From Sipunculus nudus (Eukaryota > Annelida > Sipuncula > Golfingiida > Sipunculidae), in the NCBI GenBank assembly GCA_026874595.1, contig CM049310.1, forward strand, positions 31,561,558-31,625,557: a stretch of DNA of 64,000 nt, read 5' to 3'. Shown here one piece after another: positions 37,200 through 48,895 of this stretch. Under the pieces are notes generated by a model. It saw nothing but the letters and a program-made list of their open reading frames with translations. It did no database searches and was not told the DNA's origin. The number at the start of each line of letters is the position of its first letter. The stretch's first letter is position 1. The position numbers were made by a program, and so were the translations under genes.

Positions 37200-38010
37200 A
37201 CAAAGTTCTGAAGAAATTAAGATTTTGATGTTTTGATCACCTTGACCTTGACCTTTGACTTAGTTAAATAATAATCAAAGGACTCCCAGATATCATTACG
37301 ATATATGACCTGTGTGAGTAACAAAGCGATTCCTGTAAAACTGTGGCCAGTGAAATGCTACATGTGAGATGCAAGAACCAGGAAGCAGGCGAAATTGAGG
37401 ACAACTGTCAAACAGACAAACATACTGACAGATTGACCGAAGATTGAGACCAGATGACTTAATCATCTTTTGGAAAAACCTCAGAGGAAGAAAATAAGGC
37501 ATAGTTTATGTTATTGAGGTTTATAGTTTTGGAGATATGGCCAAAAAGTAATATGCTGTGGATATATGCCCCCTAGCGGCAATATCAGGAAAATGAAAAA
37601 TTGGTTTCGAGGTATTAGTGTATGACATAAGATGTACCAGTTTCAAAATGATTCTTTAAAAACTGTGGCCTGTAGAATGCCATATGTGAGATGCAAGAAC
37701 CAGCTATCAGGCGGATTTGAGGACAACTGACAAACAGACATCCACACTGACAAAGTGACTGAAGATTGAGTCCAGATGACTACACCAGGATACGGAGGAG
37801 ACTCAAGGGAAGAAAATAAGCTATATTTTATATAATTGACGATATGGCCAAAACATGATATATTGGGGAGGTCTGCATCCAGCGCCCCCTAGCGGCCGCA
37901 TTAAAAAAAATGAAAAAAAAAAAAAAACAATTTTGAGATAGTAGTGAAGGACTTACGATATGTCAGTTTCAAAAAGATTCCTGCAACACTGTGGCCTGAA
38001 GAGCAAGATG
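37200..38010. repeat. Diverged tandem modules of about 340 bp with ccccctagcgg
   Basis: Two long modules and a partial third share 'actgtggcc', 'catgtgagatgcaagaacca', 'gaggacaactg', 'gatatggccaaaa' and 'ccccctagcggc' in the same order. Anchors lie at about 37,341, 37,669 and 37,990. The first is preceded by 'caccttgaccttgacctttg'. Such modules are common in marine invertebrate genomes, in my experience of bivalve repeats. No ORF spans them. Confidence 0.7.
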
Positions 38011-38060
38011 AACGAAATCTCGAAATATCTCGTTTGACGAGATATTGGACGAGATATTGC
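38011..38060. other. Perfect 10-bp hairpin, cgagatatt repeat
   Basis: AATATCTCGT (38,024-38,033) pairs perfectly with ACGAGATATT (38,037-38,046) across a 3-nt loop. A second 'gacgagatattg' follows directly. Confidence 0.8.
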
Positions 38061-38329
38061 GAGACTTGTAATATAATCCAATAGCACTGCTTGTATGCTA
38101 ACTAATGCAATGAACTAGACCTCTCTAGCTTTAAAACTGATAAAGTTAGATAAATAAGACCCCTTATTTCAGAATATCATGACTTTTTCCCCAAAATTCG
38201 TAACCATGGTTACGGCAAATTTGAAGCAACTACACACCAGAAGAAAAGCCTTGGAATGACGTTTAAAATGACCTACAGTTGAAGCAGATACCACTAATGG
38301 TAATACAGATATTAACAAAAAACTGTTTT

Positions 38330-38535
38330 GCATACATTTGATGACCTTGACCTTGACCTTTGACCTCTATTGACCAAAAACAATAGGCTTCCTGGAATTT
38401 TAATTTTTGACCAGCTGTGTGAGTTTGAAAGCAATTTCTGCAAAATTGTGGCCTGTAGAGAGTCCACAGACAAACAAACAGACAGACAGACATACGCAAC
38501 TGACCAACCAACTTGCCGAAATCGAAGATTTCCGG
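38330..38535. repeat. Further diverged copy of the 340-bp module
   Basis: Contains 'gaccttgaccttgacctttg', then 'aaaattgtggcctgtagag' and a 'gacagacagaca' tract, the same order as in 37,200-38,010. The short ORFs on both strands follow the simple-sequence parts. Confidence 0.5.
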
Positions 38536-40341
38536 CAAGCAAGGAAAGGAAACAAGAGCTATGCTATGTATTTGAATGATAACTTTCCCCGCCTTACATC
38601 AGACCTTCCTTGACGCATGAAGCAAACACACAATTGTCCATGATCGTTTTTCCCACTCGATCGTCTGCTTCACTTGTCAGGGCATCAAATAACCGCCCCA
38701 CTGAGAATGTAAAATGAAAACTATGTCTCGGACTTCGGTTTCTATCACTGCCAGAGTAATCCTTGCGGGTTGTCCAGAAACACACAGGCGGTGTCTATCC
38801 GACGTCTAATGGGCTTTTATTTAAGAGAGTCTCCAAGGCCAGTGAATTTATATTCTCGTTCATAGGATCTATGGTCCCCCTGGATTGAAATTTAAATTAG
38901 GATTTGATATTTAATCTCAAGATTTACACTGATACCCAGGACAGGTTAGAATTTCAAGGTCTCACAATGTATGAAATGTCCCTATAAACAAGACATCATC
39001 TTATTCTATATAAGCCATTTACAACAAAAAAATGTGCTCCTGGAACATAAATAACATTTTACACATGACGTCGCTTAACTGAGGATTGTAATACACTCGC
39101 AAATATAAAAGGGTCATGTTCTTTGCAGCTGGTCTGCTTAAGCTTTTTCCAAAAATAAGAAAAGAGAATAGTTGTGGGCTTACCTTAATGAGTACGTATT
39201 TGTAACGACACTCGCCTTGGCCATGGTAAAAATAAAGAATAACGATGCCTGGAAAAAAGTGAAAAGAACTCTCAAATCTCGTTGCTAGGAGACGGCACTC
39301 TTAAGCTGTAACGGTAAATATGTACTTACGGATATTATTACTTTGGCACTGAACCTCTTTTTTCTCTAGTTATAGTAAGGACAAGCTTAAAGTGGACCTT
39401 TAAGAATTCATTCAGGGTTGGCTGTTACTTCATCACGTGTGATTTTTAGTAGCAAACTCCGGAATACCTTTCCAACCACAGATATTATCTTTTCTGACCT
39501 TTAAATAAAAATAGAAAGAAAAACGAAATCAAGTTAGATATTATGTTATATATTGTACTAAATATACAGTGCGAGCTTAAATATGAGCATTTTACATTAT
39601 TTAAAGGCGAACGGAAATTCATAAAAAAGTTTAAAAAATTTATATATAATTAAAGAGATAAAATAAATTCCAAATAGTGTAGGTTCTTGAATGTCTCCGA
39701 TTACACACTCTAAATTATCGGTACCAGAAAGAAAATGGAATAATAAAAATTAAATAACAGGCTGACCTTATATCTGTGGAAACGATACATGAAGAAAATA
39801 ATGGTCTAGATGTATATCATAAATACTTCCGCACTTACCATATATGCAAGTTTCCTTCTGGCCTTATTCTGGAAATGAAGGCCTCAGGCCTATATATCCA
39901 ACACATATACATACAAATACATAATACATTATATATGGTCACGTGAAAAACAATAATAAATGATCAGAATAAATAATTAATAAATAAAAAATTAAATGAA
40001 TATAGTTTTCAACAATACACAGTTATCATTAATAAAATATTAACAGAAATAACCTTTTCTATCAACTGAATAAGTACACACTGTAATATTATCAGGTAAC
40101 TATTTGTGTTTCACAAAATGATTAAAGTTAATGGTAATAACATAGAATAGTTTTCATAACAACATAAAATATGAACATGGAAAATTGTTCACTTAATAGT
40201 TCAAAGAATCACTTAGAAATGACTCTCTTTTAACAAAGGCAAAATATACAAATGCTGAAAGCTTATTAATTGTGACATAATTTGTAGTGGACATTTATGA
40301 AATGAAAGACATATATTTAAATTTAGACAGATATTTTTCTC
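38536..40341. other. AT-rich intergenic DNA
   Basis: No tandem array, RNA gene or plausible exon seen. The left end (up to about 38,790) is a little GC-richer with short overlapping ORFs on both strands. From about 39,500 the DNA is strongly AT-rich and merges into the 3' end of the LINE on the minus strand. Confidence 0.45.
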
Positions 40342-42290
40342 TTAAGGAAATATATAAAGGACATTTAATGACAAAATGGTGATCAATTCAATATATGATT
40401 CTCCATGTTTAAGGCAAAATTTACAAAATCTCTCTTCCCAGGCTATTTTCTTGTGGCGACCAATTTCTACTTCTAAGCTATGTGATGATGTTCTAAGTCT
40501 TGCTAAACTAATTCTATATCTTCTATTTGGAACTGCTGATAAATATAACTCAGTGTTTAATAAGCTTTTAAAGATAGCATATGTTTTCAATATTCCATTA
40601 TTTTCTATGTTAGCTGTCCATTCTTGTCTTTCATTATCATGCAACCTTTATTTGAAACCTGACAGAAATATATTGATATTACCTACATCTTGAAATATCC
40701 ATGTATATCCAAATCCAAATGAAAATAATATATTTTTTACACTTGTTGCCCACGTATACTTACCTACTTCATCTAGCCTATGTAATTTAGAATATAAACG
40801 CTTAGGGTACCTATAATCTTCCATTCTTAGTTATTTAACCCAATAGGGAATACATTTTAACATAAATCTGAATTTCAGAGAAAACCTTCCACACTCACCA
40901 AGTGCTGCATCATTTGGTGAAGAAGAGTTAATCTCAAGTACTTATTTACCAAATTTATTGTGTACCTGTTCTATTTTATCTTGTTTTTGTAACCGAATAA
41001 ATCACTGCCATATGAAAGTACAGGTACAACCATCTTATCAAACAAAGAAATTGATTCTTTTGCAGTAATATATTTATTATCAGAAATGAATTTTCTTATC
41101 ATTAAAACAGTTTTTTTAGCTTAACACACATTTCTGCCCATTTCAGACAAGAAGTAAATACCCCTCCCAAATACCTATAACTATTGACTACTTCAAGCTT
41201 TCTTCCTTTATAATTCCATTTTTCATATTTCTTTAACGTACCCCCATTTCCAAATACAACAACTTTAGTTTTGTCCACATTCAACTTCATTCCATAACGG
41301 TTACAAAAATATTCAAGTTTATCAATTTGATTCTGTAATCTCCCAACTGTGTCTCCAAAACAAACATTATCATCAGCGAACATTAGCATTGTCAAAGGTT
41401 GTGTTTCCTGGTCTACAAATATACCTTGATTTAAATCCTGCATTATATAATACAAATCACTCATGAAGAAAGTAAATAAAAGTGAGCTTATCATACAACC
41501 CTGTCTTACTCCAATATTACATGAAAAATATTCTGAAAGCCGCTCATTTGTAATAACACATGACTGAAATTTAACATACATGGACTTTAAAATATTTAAC
41601 ATTTTTCCTTGTATACCACACTTATGAAGTACATAAAATAATATTTAGTGTTGTAAACAATCGAAAGCTTTGGAAAAATCTATGAAAATTGCATAAAATC
41701 TTCTTTTTTTTCCTTGTCAGATATGTTTCAATTAAAGACATTAGAGTAAACATATTATCTGAGTACTGTATTTTCATCTGTAACCTGCCTGTTCTCTAAG
41801 AAATATACTGTTGGCTTCAGCCGATTTGATTAATCTTTCATTAAGAATTTTTGTGAATAACTTGCTAACAGTATTTAATAGTGAGATACCTCTGTAATTA
41901 TTTGGATCATTGGTTGAGCCCTTTTTATATAATGGAAAAATAATTGCTTTAAACCATTCTGCTGGGAATTCACCTTTAGAATAAATAATATTATAGAAAC
42001 TTTCTAATAATGGTACTAAAAAAGTTTGGTTTTCTTTCAATAATTCAACAGTGATCCCATCTGGACCAGGAGCTTTACTTTTTTCATATCCAATAACGTT
42101 TTCCTTATTTCCTCTTGGTTTATATCCATATTAATATTATTTAAGAGTTCATCTGAGTTATCATCCTGAAAGTAATATTCGTCAATGTACTTTTCAAAGT
42201 CATTACCTAAAGAAAAAAAATTCTCTGTGAAAAACATTTAAAATATTGAACCCATTTATATTTTGTAGTTTCCTTCTTTGGGATAATGTC
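40342..42290 (-). pseudogene. Non-LTR retrotransposon (LINE), reverse transcriptase to C-terminus, 5'-truncated and broken
   Basis: Read right to left, fragments in shifting frames follow the usual order of a LINE ORF2. First comes a pre-RT stretch (about 42,290-42,040), then an RT block with NYRGISLL and QAGYR (42,040-41,774). Motif A, FIDFSKAFD, lies at 41,660-41,690. GVRQG follows, then the catalytic FADD at 41,369-41,380 and YRYLGGVF. The C-terminal part has 'PVLSYGSDLFGY' near 41,000 and an arginine-rich LRTSSHSLEVEIGRHKK with CKFC near 40,440-40,520. Stops and frameshifts occur at least near 42,050, 41,770, 41,640, 41,100 and 40,650-40,900. No endonuclease domain is present. The clade is not resolved. 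It encodes no working enzyme. Confidence 0.9.
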
Positions 42291-43283
42291 GAAATGATTG
42301 AAATATTAGGCCGTGTCCTGCGGTAATATATGTATAACCGAAATCCCTAGATCCATACCCGGGGAATCTAGAAATTGTTGGCAGTTCCGAAACATAAATC
42401 TGAAAATATATATATATTTTTCTTTCATTTCTTTATTTTTTCAACTCGACCACTTTATTACCAGTCCCACCGAATGAAAAGAGGCCCTTGTTTTACGAAC
42501 GTCAGAGTCCGGCATCCATCGTTTGAATCGCGTGGCAGAAATGTACACAGATATTGGTCCTGTCAATTATTTATATCTCTGAAAACAATATCTTCAAAGA
42601 GTATGGAATTTTAAACTGTGGCGTCAATTAGGACATCGATACTGTCTGAGGCAGTTCTGATACAAGTCCCATTTCTGAAATTAGGAAAGGGCAGATGTTT
42701 TTGTTATTTGCTATAAAGGTAATTGTTACCGTAGATTGATCAGTGATTTTTTTCCGGAAAAAAAAACAACGCATGAGTCAAATCAGTTCCCTTTATACGG
42801 AGAGAAAACTTACAGAAAAGCCTAATTCATTGATGGATCCTTGGTGCTGACTGGAAAGGTCGAAAGGAAACCATACCTGACTCCGCAGGAAAAAAGTCTG
42901 GCATAATATTAGACAATAGTATGACAATACACATGAAAATATATGCCTCAACTCACCTTGCAAATCGTTTATACAATTAAACGGATATGGGATTTATATA
43001 AGCAAATGTAGATATGTGTTGTTGTGGGTTCTTAACTGAAATTATTCAGTTATGCGTATCCTTTAAGAGAAAAGCGTGGCACGGATAATTTTTTATATTT
43101 GCCTAAATAAGGAGAAAATAGCGCAAAATAGACACAACATTTTCCAATGATCGATACAAATCTTAATTGGGGCCAAAATAAATGTTATATGACTACTAAA
43201 CGTTATTGATATGATAAATTTGTCCAAATGATAATTGGCTAATAGACATTGGTTGCATTGGCAAATACATTGCTAAATTTAAA
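42291..43283. other. Intergenic DNA between LINE and miniature LTR element
   Basis: AT-rich with a short (at)n run near 42,407-42,418. No coding, RNA or repeat structure recognised. It ends in 'taaa', the left target-site duplication of the next element. Confidence 0.45.
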
Positions 43284-43439
43284 TGTTACGAAGACAAATA
43301 AATGAGGGGAAAATCCTGGGCCGATCCGGGAGTCGAACCCATAACGGTGGCGCACAAGTCCGGCGTACCAATCGCTTCACTAGCAAAGCAAGCTTCACTA
43401 GCGAGACAGTTCGGTCCGCTTTTAAGTCACCCCGTAACA
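43284..43439 (-). repeat. 3' LTR of the miniature element, with tRNA-like promoter
   Basis: On the minus strand it carries an A-box-like TAGTGAAGCGA (43,372-43,382) and a perfect B box GGTTCGACTCC (43,329-43,339), about 32 nt apart as in tRNA genes. The acceptor and anticodon stems do not fold convincingly, so this is a tRNA-derived promoter and not a tRNA gene. Confidence 0.75.
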
Positions 43440-43558
43440 CACCCCCTCTTAAGAGCGTTCTGCTATCAGAACAAGACTAATTATCCACAGGAGTCACACT
43501 TTGGTGAGCTTATTCCCTGGGCCACAAAGTTAACCGTCACATTAGACGAGCCCCCATC

Positions 43559-43714
43559 TGTTACGAGGACAATTTGCTGAGGGAAAAATCCTAGGCCGAT
43601 CCGGGAGTCGAACCCAGGTCGGTGGCGCACAAGTCCGGCGAACCAACCGCTTCGCTAGCAAAGCAAGCTTCACTAGCGAGACCATTCGGTCCGCTTTTAT
43701 CTCACACCGTAACA
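43559..43714 (-). repeat. 5' LTR of the miniature element, with tRNA-like promoter
   Basis: The copy is closer to a tRNA consensus than the other LTR: A box TAGCGAAGCGG (43,647-43,657) and B box GGTTCGACTCC (43,604-43,614). The 'gctagtgaagc' word is also duplicated upstream of the A box. Its position 5' of the primer-binding site makes it the LTR that would drive transcription. Confidence 0.75.
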
Positions 43715-46540
43715 TAAATGTATAACCTTAAATATATATAGAATACATTGAAGTCATAGTTTAAGCAAGTGATAAGCCCAAAAAGTATGACGACTGTAAA
43801 ATAAACGACACATAGGCAAGGTGAATATAATTTTACAACATCTCAGGCATGTTTATCGACGTCTTTATGCACCCTTTTGTTATAATACAAATATCACTGA
43901 CAGAATTCGGATCTTGAAATCCAAGGTTGATCATATAGCCCGGGTTTCCCGGTGTGTAATTCGCAGCCTTGCACAAATGTAAGGAAATGTGGCAAGTATA
44001 CTTTAGTTAAACTGGGGGACCGGGCCAACCATCTCAACCATCAAACATAACGCCAGTGGACCATGACAGACATGCTCTGGCTGATCACCGCAAAATATCT
44101 AGGATGATGGCGGAGGCAAATATGTAGTCTCAAGTCTCAAATTACTCTTTTTAGTTTGCTTTGTTTGCGCCAGTTCAGGTATCTGGACCTTTTTAGACGG
44201 AGATCCAGCTCCAGTTCGGGGATATGTTACTTTAAGCGGCTCATTGCGCACGTTTGTCATTGCGTCAAGCTATTGACTACTCTGACATGTCTGTCGCCCA
44301 CTCGGCAACGCTGGTATATTGTGTTGTCATCTGGCCGTGTGGCTGTTAACGTCAGCTATCTGGCTGCACACAGGACCAGATATTGACCATTTGTTCTCGG
44401 AGGAGGGTTATGTTTTCCCATACCCAGTGTTTGCATGCTTACTTGTATCCTGTTAACATGTTATAAGTCCTGATGCAACATTCAGGATGCCTTTCTGCCT
44501 TGTTTTTTTACTAACCAACTATAACTATAAAATATAATAACTATAAAAACATAAAACATAATAAAATCATGTAATTACAAATGTTATGCTCTGTTAATCC
44601 TTTGAAAATATTAATGTCTGTCTGTGACCTTATAACCTGTAGAAAACCGTCCACAGTGACAAAATGATTCCTAAAATATTTGAGTCCGGTTTGCGGTGTT
44701 ACCCTTGTAATCTCCGAGTAATATGTATAAAGGCTGGTGAATAAAAAGTAAATGACGAGAATATATGGTTAGCATCAAATGTGTCATGGAGGCGAGCGAG
44801 ACTGTAACATGAGTTACAGTCATTACAGTCTGTGTACAGGTCAGTGTGAATACACTGGGTGACTGGCAGAAATATATCATTGTGTTCAGATCCTGTGAGA
44901 ATGAGCCATATTAGATTCATTAATGACTTTAACACCTGCTTTCTATGACGGAAAACTGCTTTTATAAGCACTAAAAAGCTGATAAGGTTATTCACTCAGG
45001 ATAAAAAGAACTAAAACGGAAAACAAACTTCCGTTGATTTGATTAAAGAAATGAACTCCAAAACTACCAACTCCCAAATTTAGCAATATGTTATTGGATT
45101 TGCAAAGAGAAAAAAATAGAATTTTACTGAAAGCATGTGTTAGAGAGCTGGAAAATTGTTCCGTCTCTGGTTTAGTTTCATGTTTTGTCGATCTGGGAGC
45201 TCTAGGATTAGGAGAAAAAGGATGCGGAGCAACATCATTTATATCGTATTTCACTTAATAAGAGCGCACTAAAATTTTTTTTCAATGATTTTTTAACCGA
45301 TATAGGCACCCCCGGTCTACTTAGTTTAAATTGTGGCACGTCTTACGATCCGCTGATATTGACGTTTTTGGTTGACATCGCAACACATTCGCGGCGATCC
45401 AGGGAAGCCAACGAGCCTTGATGATAATTGAATAACGTATGAATTAAACAAAAACTAATCCAAACGATATATTTAGTGCTTATCATATTACATGTAAAGC
45501 ACAGTAATGGGATAACAAATATATCGACTGCTAATATAAACAAGCCGACATATTTTAATCGAAGCTCTGGTGCTATTCACCGCTAATCAGAGAACAGAAA
45601 ATCCCAGAAACGGACGATAAAAATCGAAACAAGCTGTCCGCCCATTTTATTGTAATTATTATTTATATTTCCCCTAAACCAACGCATTTCATATTTGTAA
45701 CGATCTCTCACAAGCCGCAAATGCCGTTCTGCTGTTCGTCGAACCCCGTTAGTTTGCATCAAGTCCGCGCGATTGGTGCAGTGACGCCACCCGGAACGTT
45801 CACAAGCGTCAAACGAAAGGACCAACAGACAGTCCTGACAAATATGCAGTCTGACGTCAGCTGTCAATATGTTGAAAAGCTAACAGTTTTCATATGTCAA
45901 AACAAGCAAACGTTTATATGGCCTGGAAGGTAATGGCAAGTTTCATTCTCGGGTATTTTTTTATATCAACGGAATTCTTGTCCATTGAAGCCAACAAAAC
46001 TGTCATATTTTGACGTAACACCCAGCAAAATCAGCGAATTGGCGTAAGTTCCACTGCGCAATTTTCCTAAAATCAACGCAACCGGCCAGAACGCTGATAA
46101 GTCCGTGGTCAACATATCGTTTAGTTACATTAAGGACGGAAAGCGACGATGTTAAATAGTAATTACGGTATGGACGATTCCACCGTATCAACAAAAAGGA
46201 GTTTCTAGGCTAACATATGACTTTTTTTTAGGATTTTAGGGATTTTTTAAGTGAAAATCTTTGGAAAATATTCTTCCGCTGGAAAATAGTTATGGGCTTG
46301 GAAAATCGGACATAATTTCAAGTCATCAGGCGAGGTGGGAAAACAACGGTGACCGTAAGTACTGTTAAAGCTTTTTAGGTGAGTATGCCACATCCATTCC
46401 GTTTTCTTAATGAGATCATTAAAAAATCCATGGGGGCGTTCATTACTTTGGGCCGCTCATTATGGCCAGTATATGTGTGACTGGAATTCCTAATGACAGG
46501 ATCCTACATAGGATCATAATAATAGCCCTGCGCAAAACGT
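43715..46540. other. Intergenic DNA, no confirmed gene
   Basis: Several 60-100 residue frames occur on both strands (for example 44,156-44,386 plus and 45,583-45,867 minus), without domain, splice pair or repeat signature. The interval 45,560-45,920 is relatively CpG-rich and includes a full CRE palindrome TGACGTCA (45,852-45,859). That could mark a promoter or first exon, but I cannot show one. Confidence 0.4.
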
Positions 46541-46544
46541 TCTT

Positions 46545-46605
46545 TAATTGGCTCGGTTGTTTCCTTCGACCTACCAGAAGACTCGTGTTCAATCCCGCGA
46601 AACCT
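46545..46605 (+). mobile_element. tRNA-like SINE head or pseudo-tRNA
   Basis: An A-box-like TGGCTCGGTTG (46,549-46,559) and B-box-like TGTTCAATCCC (46,586-46,596) are 37 nt apart, the spacing of a tRNA promoter. Flanking sequence does not form an acceptor stem. No SINE body family was recognised. Confidence 0.45.
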
Positions 46606-48240
46606 AAAAAATGGTCCGTGTGCAAGACATTAAACATAAATCGAATCATATTTCCCCTGTGAAGCGTGTTCTTATGGGACCTATGAGGGGAATGATAAGA
46701 TCAGGAACCATCATATTATCCACGTAGCATAACGCGGTACAAGGCAATTAAGATACAAGTTGAGTTCAACCTAATTAATTCTTAGTTTCTTATTTCGTAC
46801 TGTAACCCGATGAAAATGTGAAAAAATGGATCCAGCACCTTCTTCGGATTCTGGGGTGTCATCAAGGAATATTCACAAATGGACGGTCACTTATGTACGG
46901 ATGAACCTGGGAATATGGACCAAAAATAAGTGAATACAAAGTCAGACCTGCTGCGCCACGAAGGCCTGACCACCTGTTCAGGTTATGGTCGAGCGCCCCA
47001 GAACGTCGGTGGTTTAGTGGTTCCCTACAGCACGGCTTGTGCACACCTGCAATGTCAAAGTATGAACTTCACCACTGGGATTTAAATGTCCGCAGAGCAT
47101 TTTTAAACGTTCGCTCTCAGTTCCGAAATGAGTGGCCGTCTGTCCGATGATCTAACATCTGGCCTCTCTAACAGAGCATATATTAAAAAAGAGCTGACCA
47201 GTTTAAAAAAGACGTATCCATTCGTATGTGTTTGTGTGTTTTTCACAACATAATTCACGCAGTAATGGAAATTTAATGAAAATCTCTTGAAATTTTTTAA
47301 GCCATTTTGGGAAGGGGCCAAGGAAGAATCAAATTTCGGTTCGGATCTCTCACATAATCAAAATTTAGGAACGCCATCAAGGAATATTCACAAAAGTAGC
47401 GTCACTAATGCACTACTTAACCTGAGAATATTGGCCGAATATGATAATTTAAAAACAGGATTGGGCGCATACCACAATAGGAACCCCCATAGGCTTGCAT
47501 TCCTTGGAATGCAGATTACTAGTTTCCTCTGTTGTCTGGACGTCCGCTCCATGCCAGCATGAAGATACTCATAGAGATATGTCGAATTGGCTTCCAAAGG
47601 ACGTTTTTATTTCCATATTTTCACTTTATCTATTCCCTTCACTATCTATTCCCTTCCCTTCAAATTGATAAAATGATTAATTCGGACCAATATGCGGGCG
47701 CTGTCAAACTCCTCTGTATTATCCATATTGTCGCTGCAAACCCATTCAATCAGATCAGCTATTTTCTCAGTGGACATTGCACTTACTGGCATGCACCAGA
47801 TCTTAGAAAATGATTCAGGTGTATGTTCTTTAAATTACCTGATGTTGCATGTTGCTCCTAGACAAAGATGTTTGGTTTCGGTTCCCTTGCTCGAGGAATT
47901 ATTTTCAGCTCTGATTTAAGAGGCTTTTTACTGTTATATCCTATTCCAGGATCGATCCTTTTCTAGAAGACAACAGGTTATCACATTCCGGTGGATACTT
48001 CGCTCTAAAAGTAATTGAAATATTATATTATAAAAGAAGCAGAAGTCAATCATGTGACCGGCATGCTGGCAGCGCTTTTTGGTTGTAAACTGGTGGAAGG
48101 ACAATCATTGTAAAAGGTGCCTGACTGATTACTTCACAGAAGAGCTTAAATATTTCAGGAATACACCCGAATTTAGCAGTGAAAATGCGGTCTCATGATG
48201 CTGTTTAATGCATTGACTATATACGGGATATCAACGGGAT
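46606..48240. other. Intergenic DNA with one short diverged repeat pair
   Basis: 'catcaaggaatattcacaaa' occurs at 46,859 and again at 47,372, each followed by about 50 related bases ('gaatat.ggcc'). A small 7-bp-stem palindrome, GCATTCC TT GGAATGC, lies near 47,498-47,513. Nothing else stands out. Confidence 0.45.
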
Positions 48241-48895
48241 TTTCACTTGTATATATTTTTCACGTGTATATATTTTCATGTTTATATATGTTACACGTGT
48301 ATATATTTTCACGTGTCTATATTTTTTACCTGTATATATTTTTCACGTGTATATATGTTTCACGTATATATATTTTCACGTGTCTATATTTTTTACATGT
48401 ATATATTTTCACGTGTCTATATTTATTAAGTGTATATATTTTCACTTCATTATATTTTTACGTGTATATATGTTTCACGTGTATAAATGTTTCACGTATA
48501 TATATTTTCACATGTATATATTTTACTTGTATATACTGTTCACATGTATATATTTTCCCATGTCTTTATTTATAACGTGTATATATTTTTCACGTTATTA
48601 TATTTTTACGTGTATACATTTTACACGTGTATATATTTTCACGTTTATATATTTTTTACTTGTATATATTGTTCACGTGTATCTATTTTTCACGTTATTA
48701 TATTTTTACGTGTATATATTTTTCATGTTATTATATTTTTTACGTGTATATATTTTTCACGTGTATATATGTTTTACGTGTATATATTTAAAGTGTATAT
48801 ATTTCTTACTTGTATATATTGTTCACCTGTATACATATTTCACGTGTATATATTTTTCACGTGTGTTTATTTTTTACGTGTTTATATTTCAATGG
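48241..48895. repeat. 17- to 18-bp AT-rich array with CACGTG
   Basis: About 36 units of 'cacgtgtatatattttt', many containing the palindrome CACGTG or 'acgtgtatatat'. Plus-strand frames of up to 208 residues (FTCIYFHVYIF and similar) arise because few stops fit the unit. The hydrophobic aromatic peptide has no protein-like pattern. Confidence 0.93.

Larger units (their letters stand above)
43284..43714 (-). mobile_element. Miniature LTR retrotransposon (TRIM-like), 431 bp, with tRNA-like LTRs
   Basis: Two direct repeats of 156 bp (43,284-43,439 and 43,559-43,714; about 18 mismatches by eye) flank only 119 bp. Both begin TGTTACG and end CGTAACA, the TG..CA form of LTRs, and TAAA lies directly on each side (43,280-43,283 and 43,715-43,718). 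On the minus strand the internal part starts two bases after the LTR with TGGGGGCTCGTC (43,545-43,556), which matches the first 12 bases of the tRNA-Pro primer site known from murine gammaretroviruses and other LTR elements. It ends with the purine tract aagagggggtg (43,440-43,450) next to the other LTR. No protein is encoded, so it is non-autonomous. Confidence 0.8.

Noticed and set aside
38370-38613. Overlapping ORFs on both strands
   Set aside because: They follow the gacagaca simple tract and the dispersed 340-bp module.
43284-43714. Two functional tRNA genes
   Set aside because: A and B boxes are good, but acceptor and anticodon stems do not pair, and both copies lie within LTR-like direct repeats.
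45583-45933. First exon or promoter at a CpG-rich patch with a CRE
   Set aside because: Open frames exist on both strands but without a donor in frame or a recognisable peptide; a single CRE is not enough.
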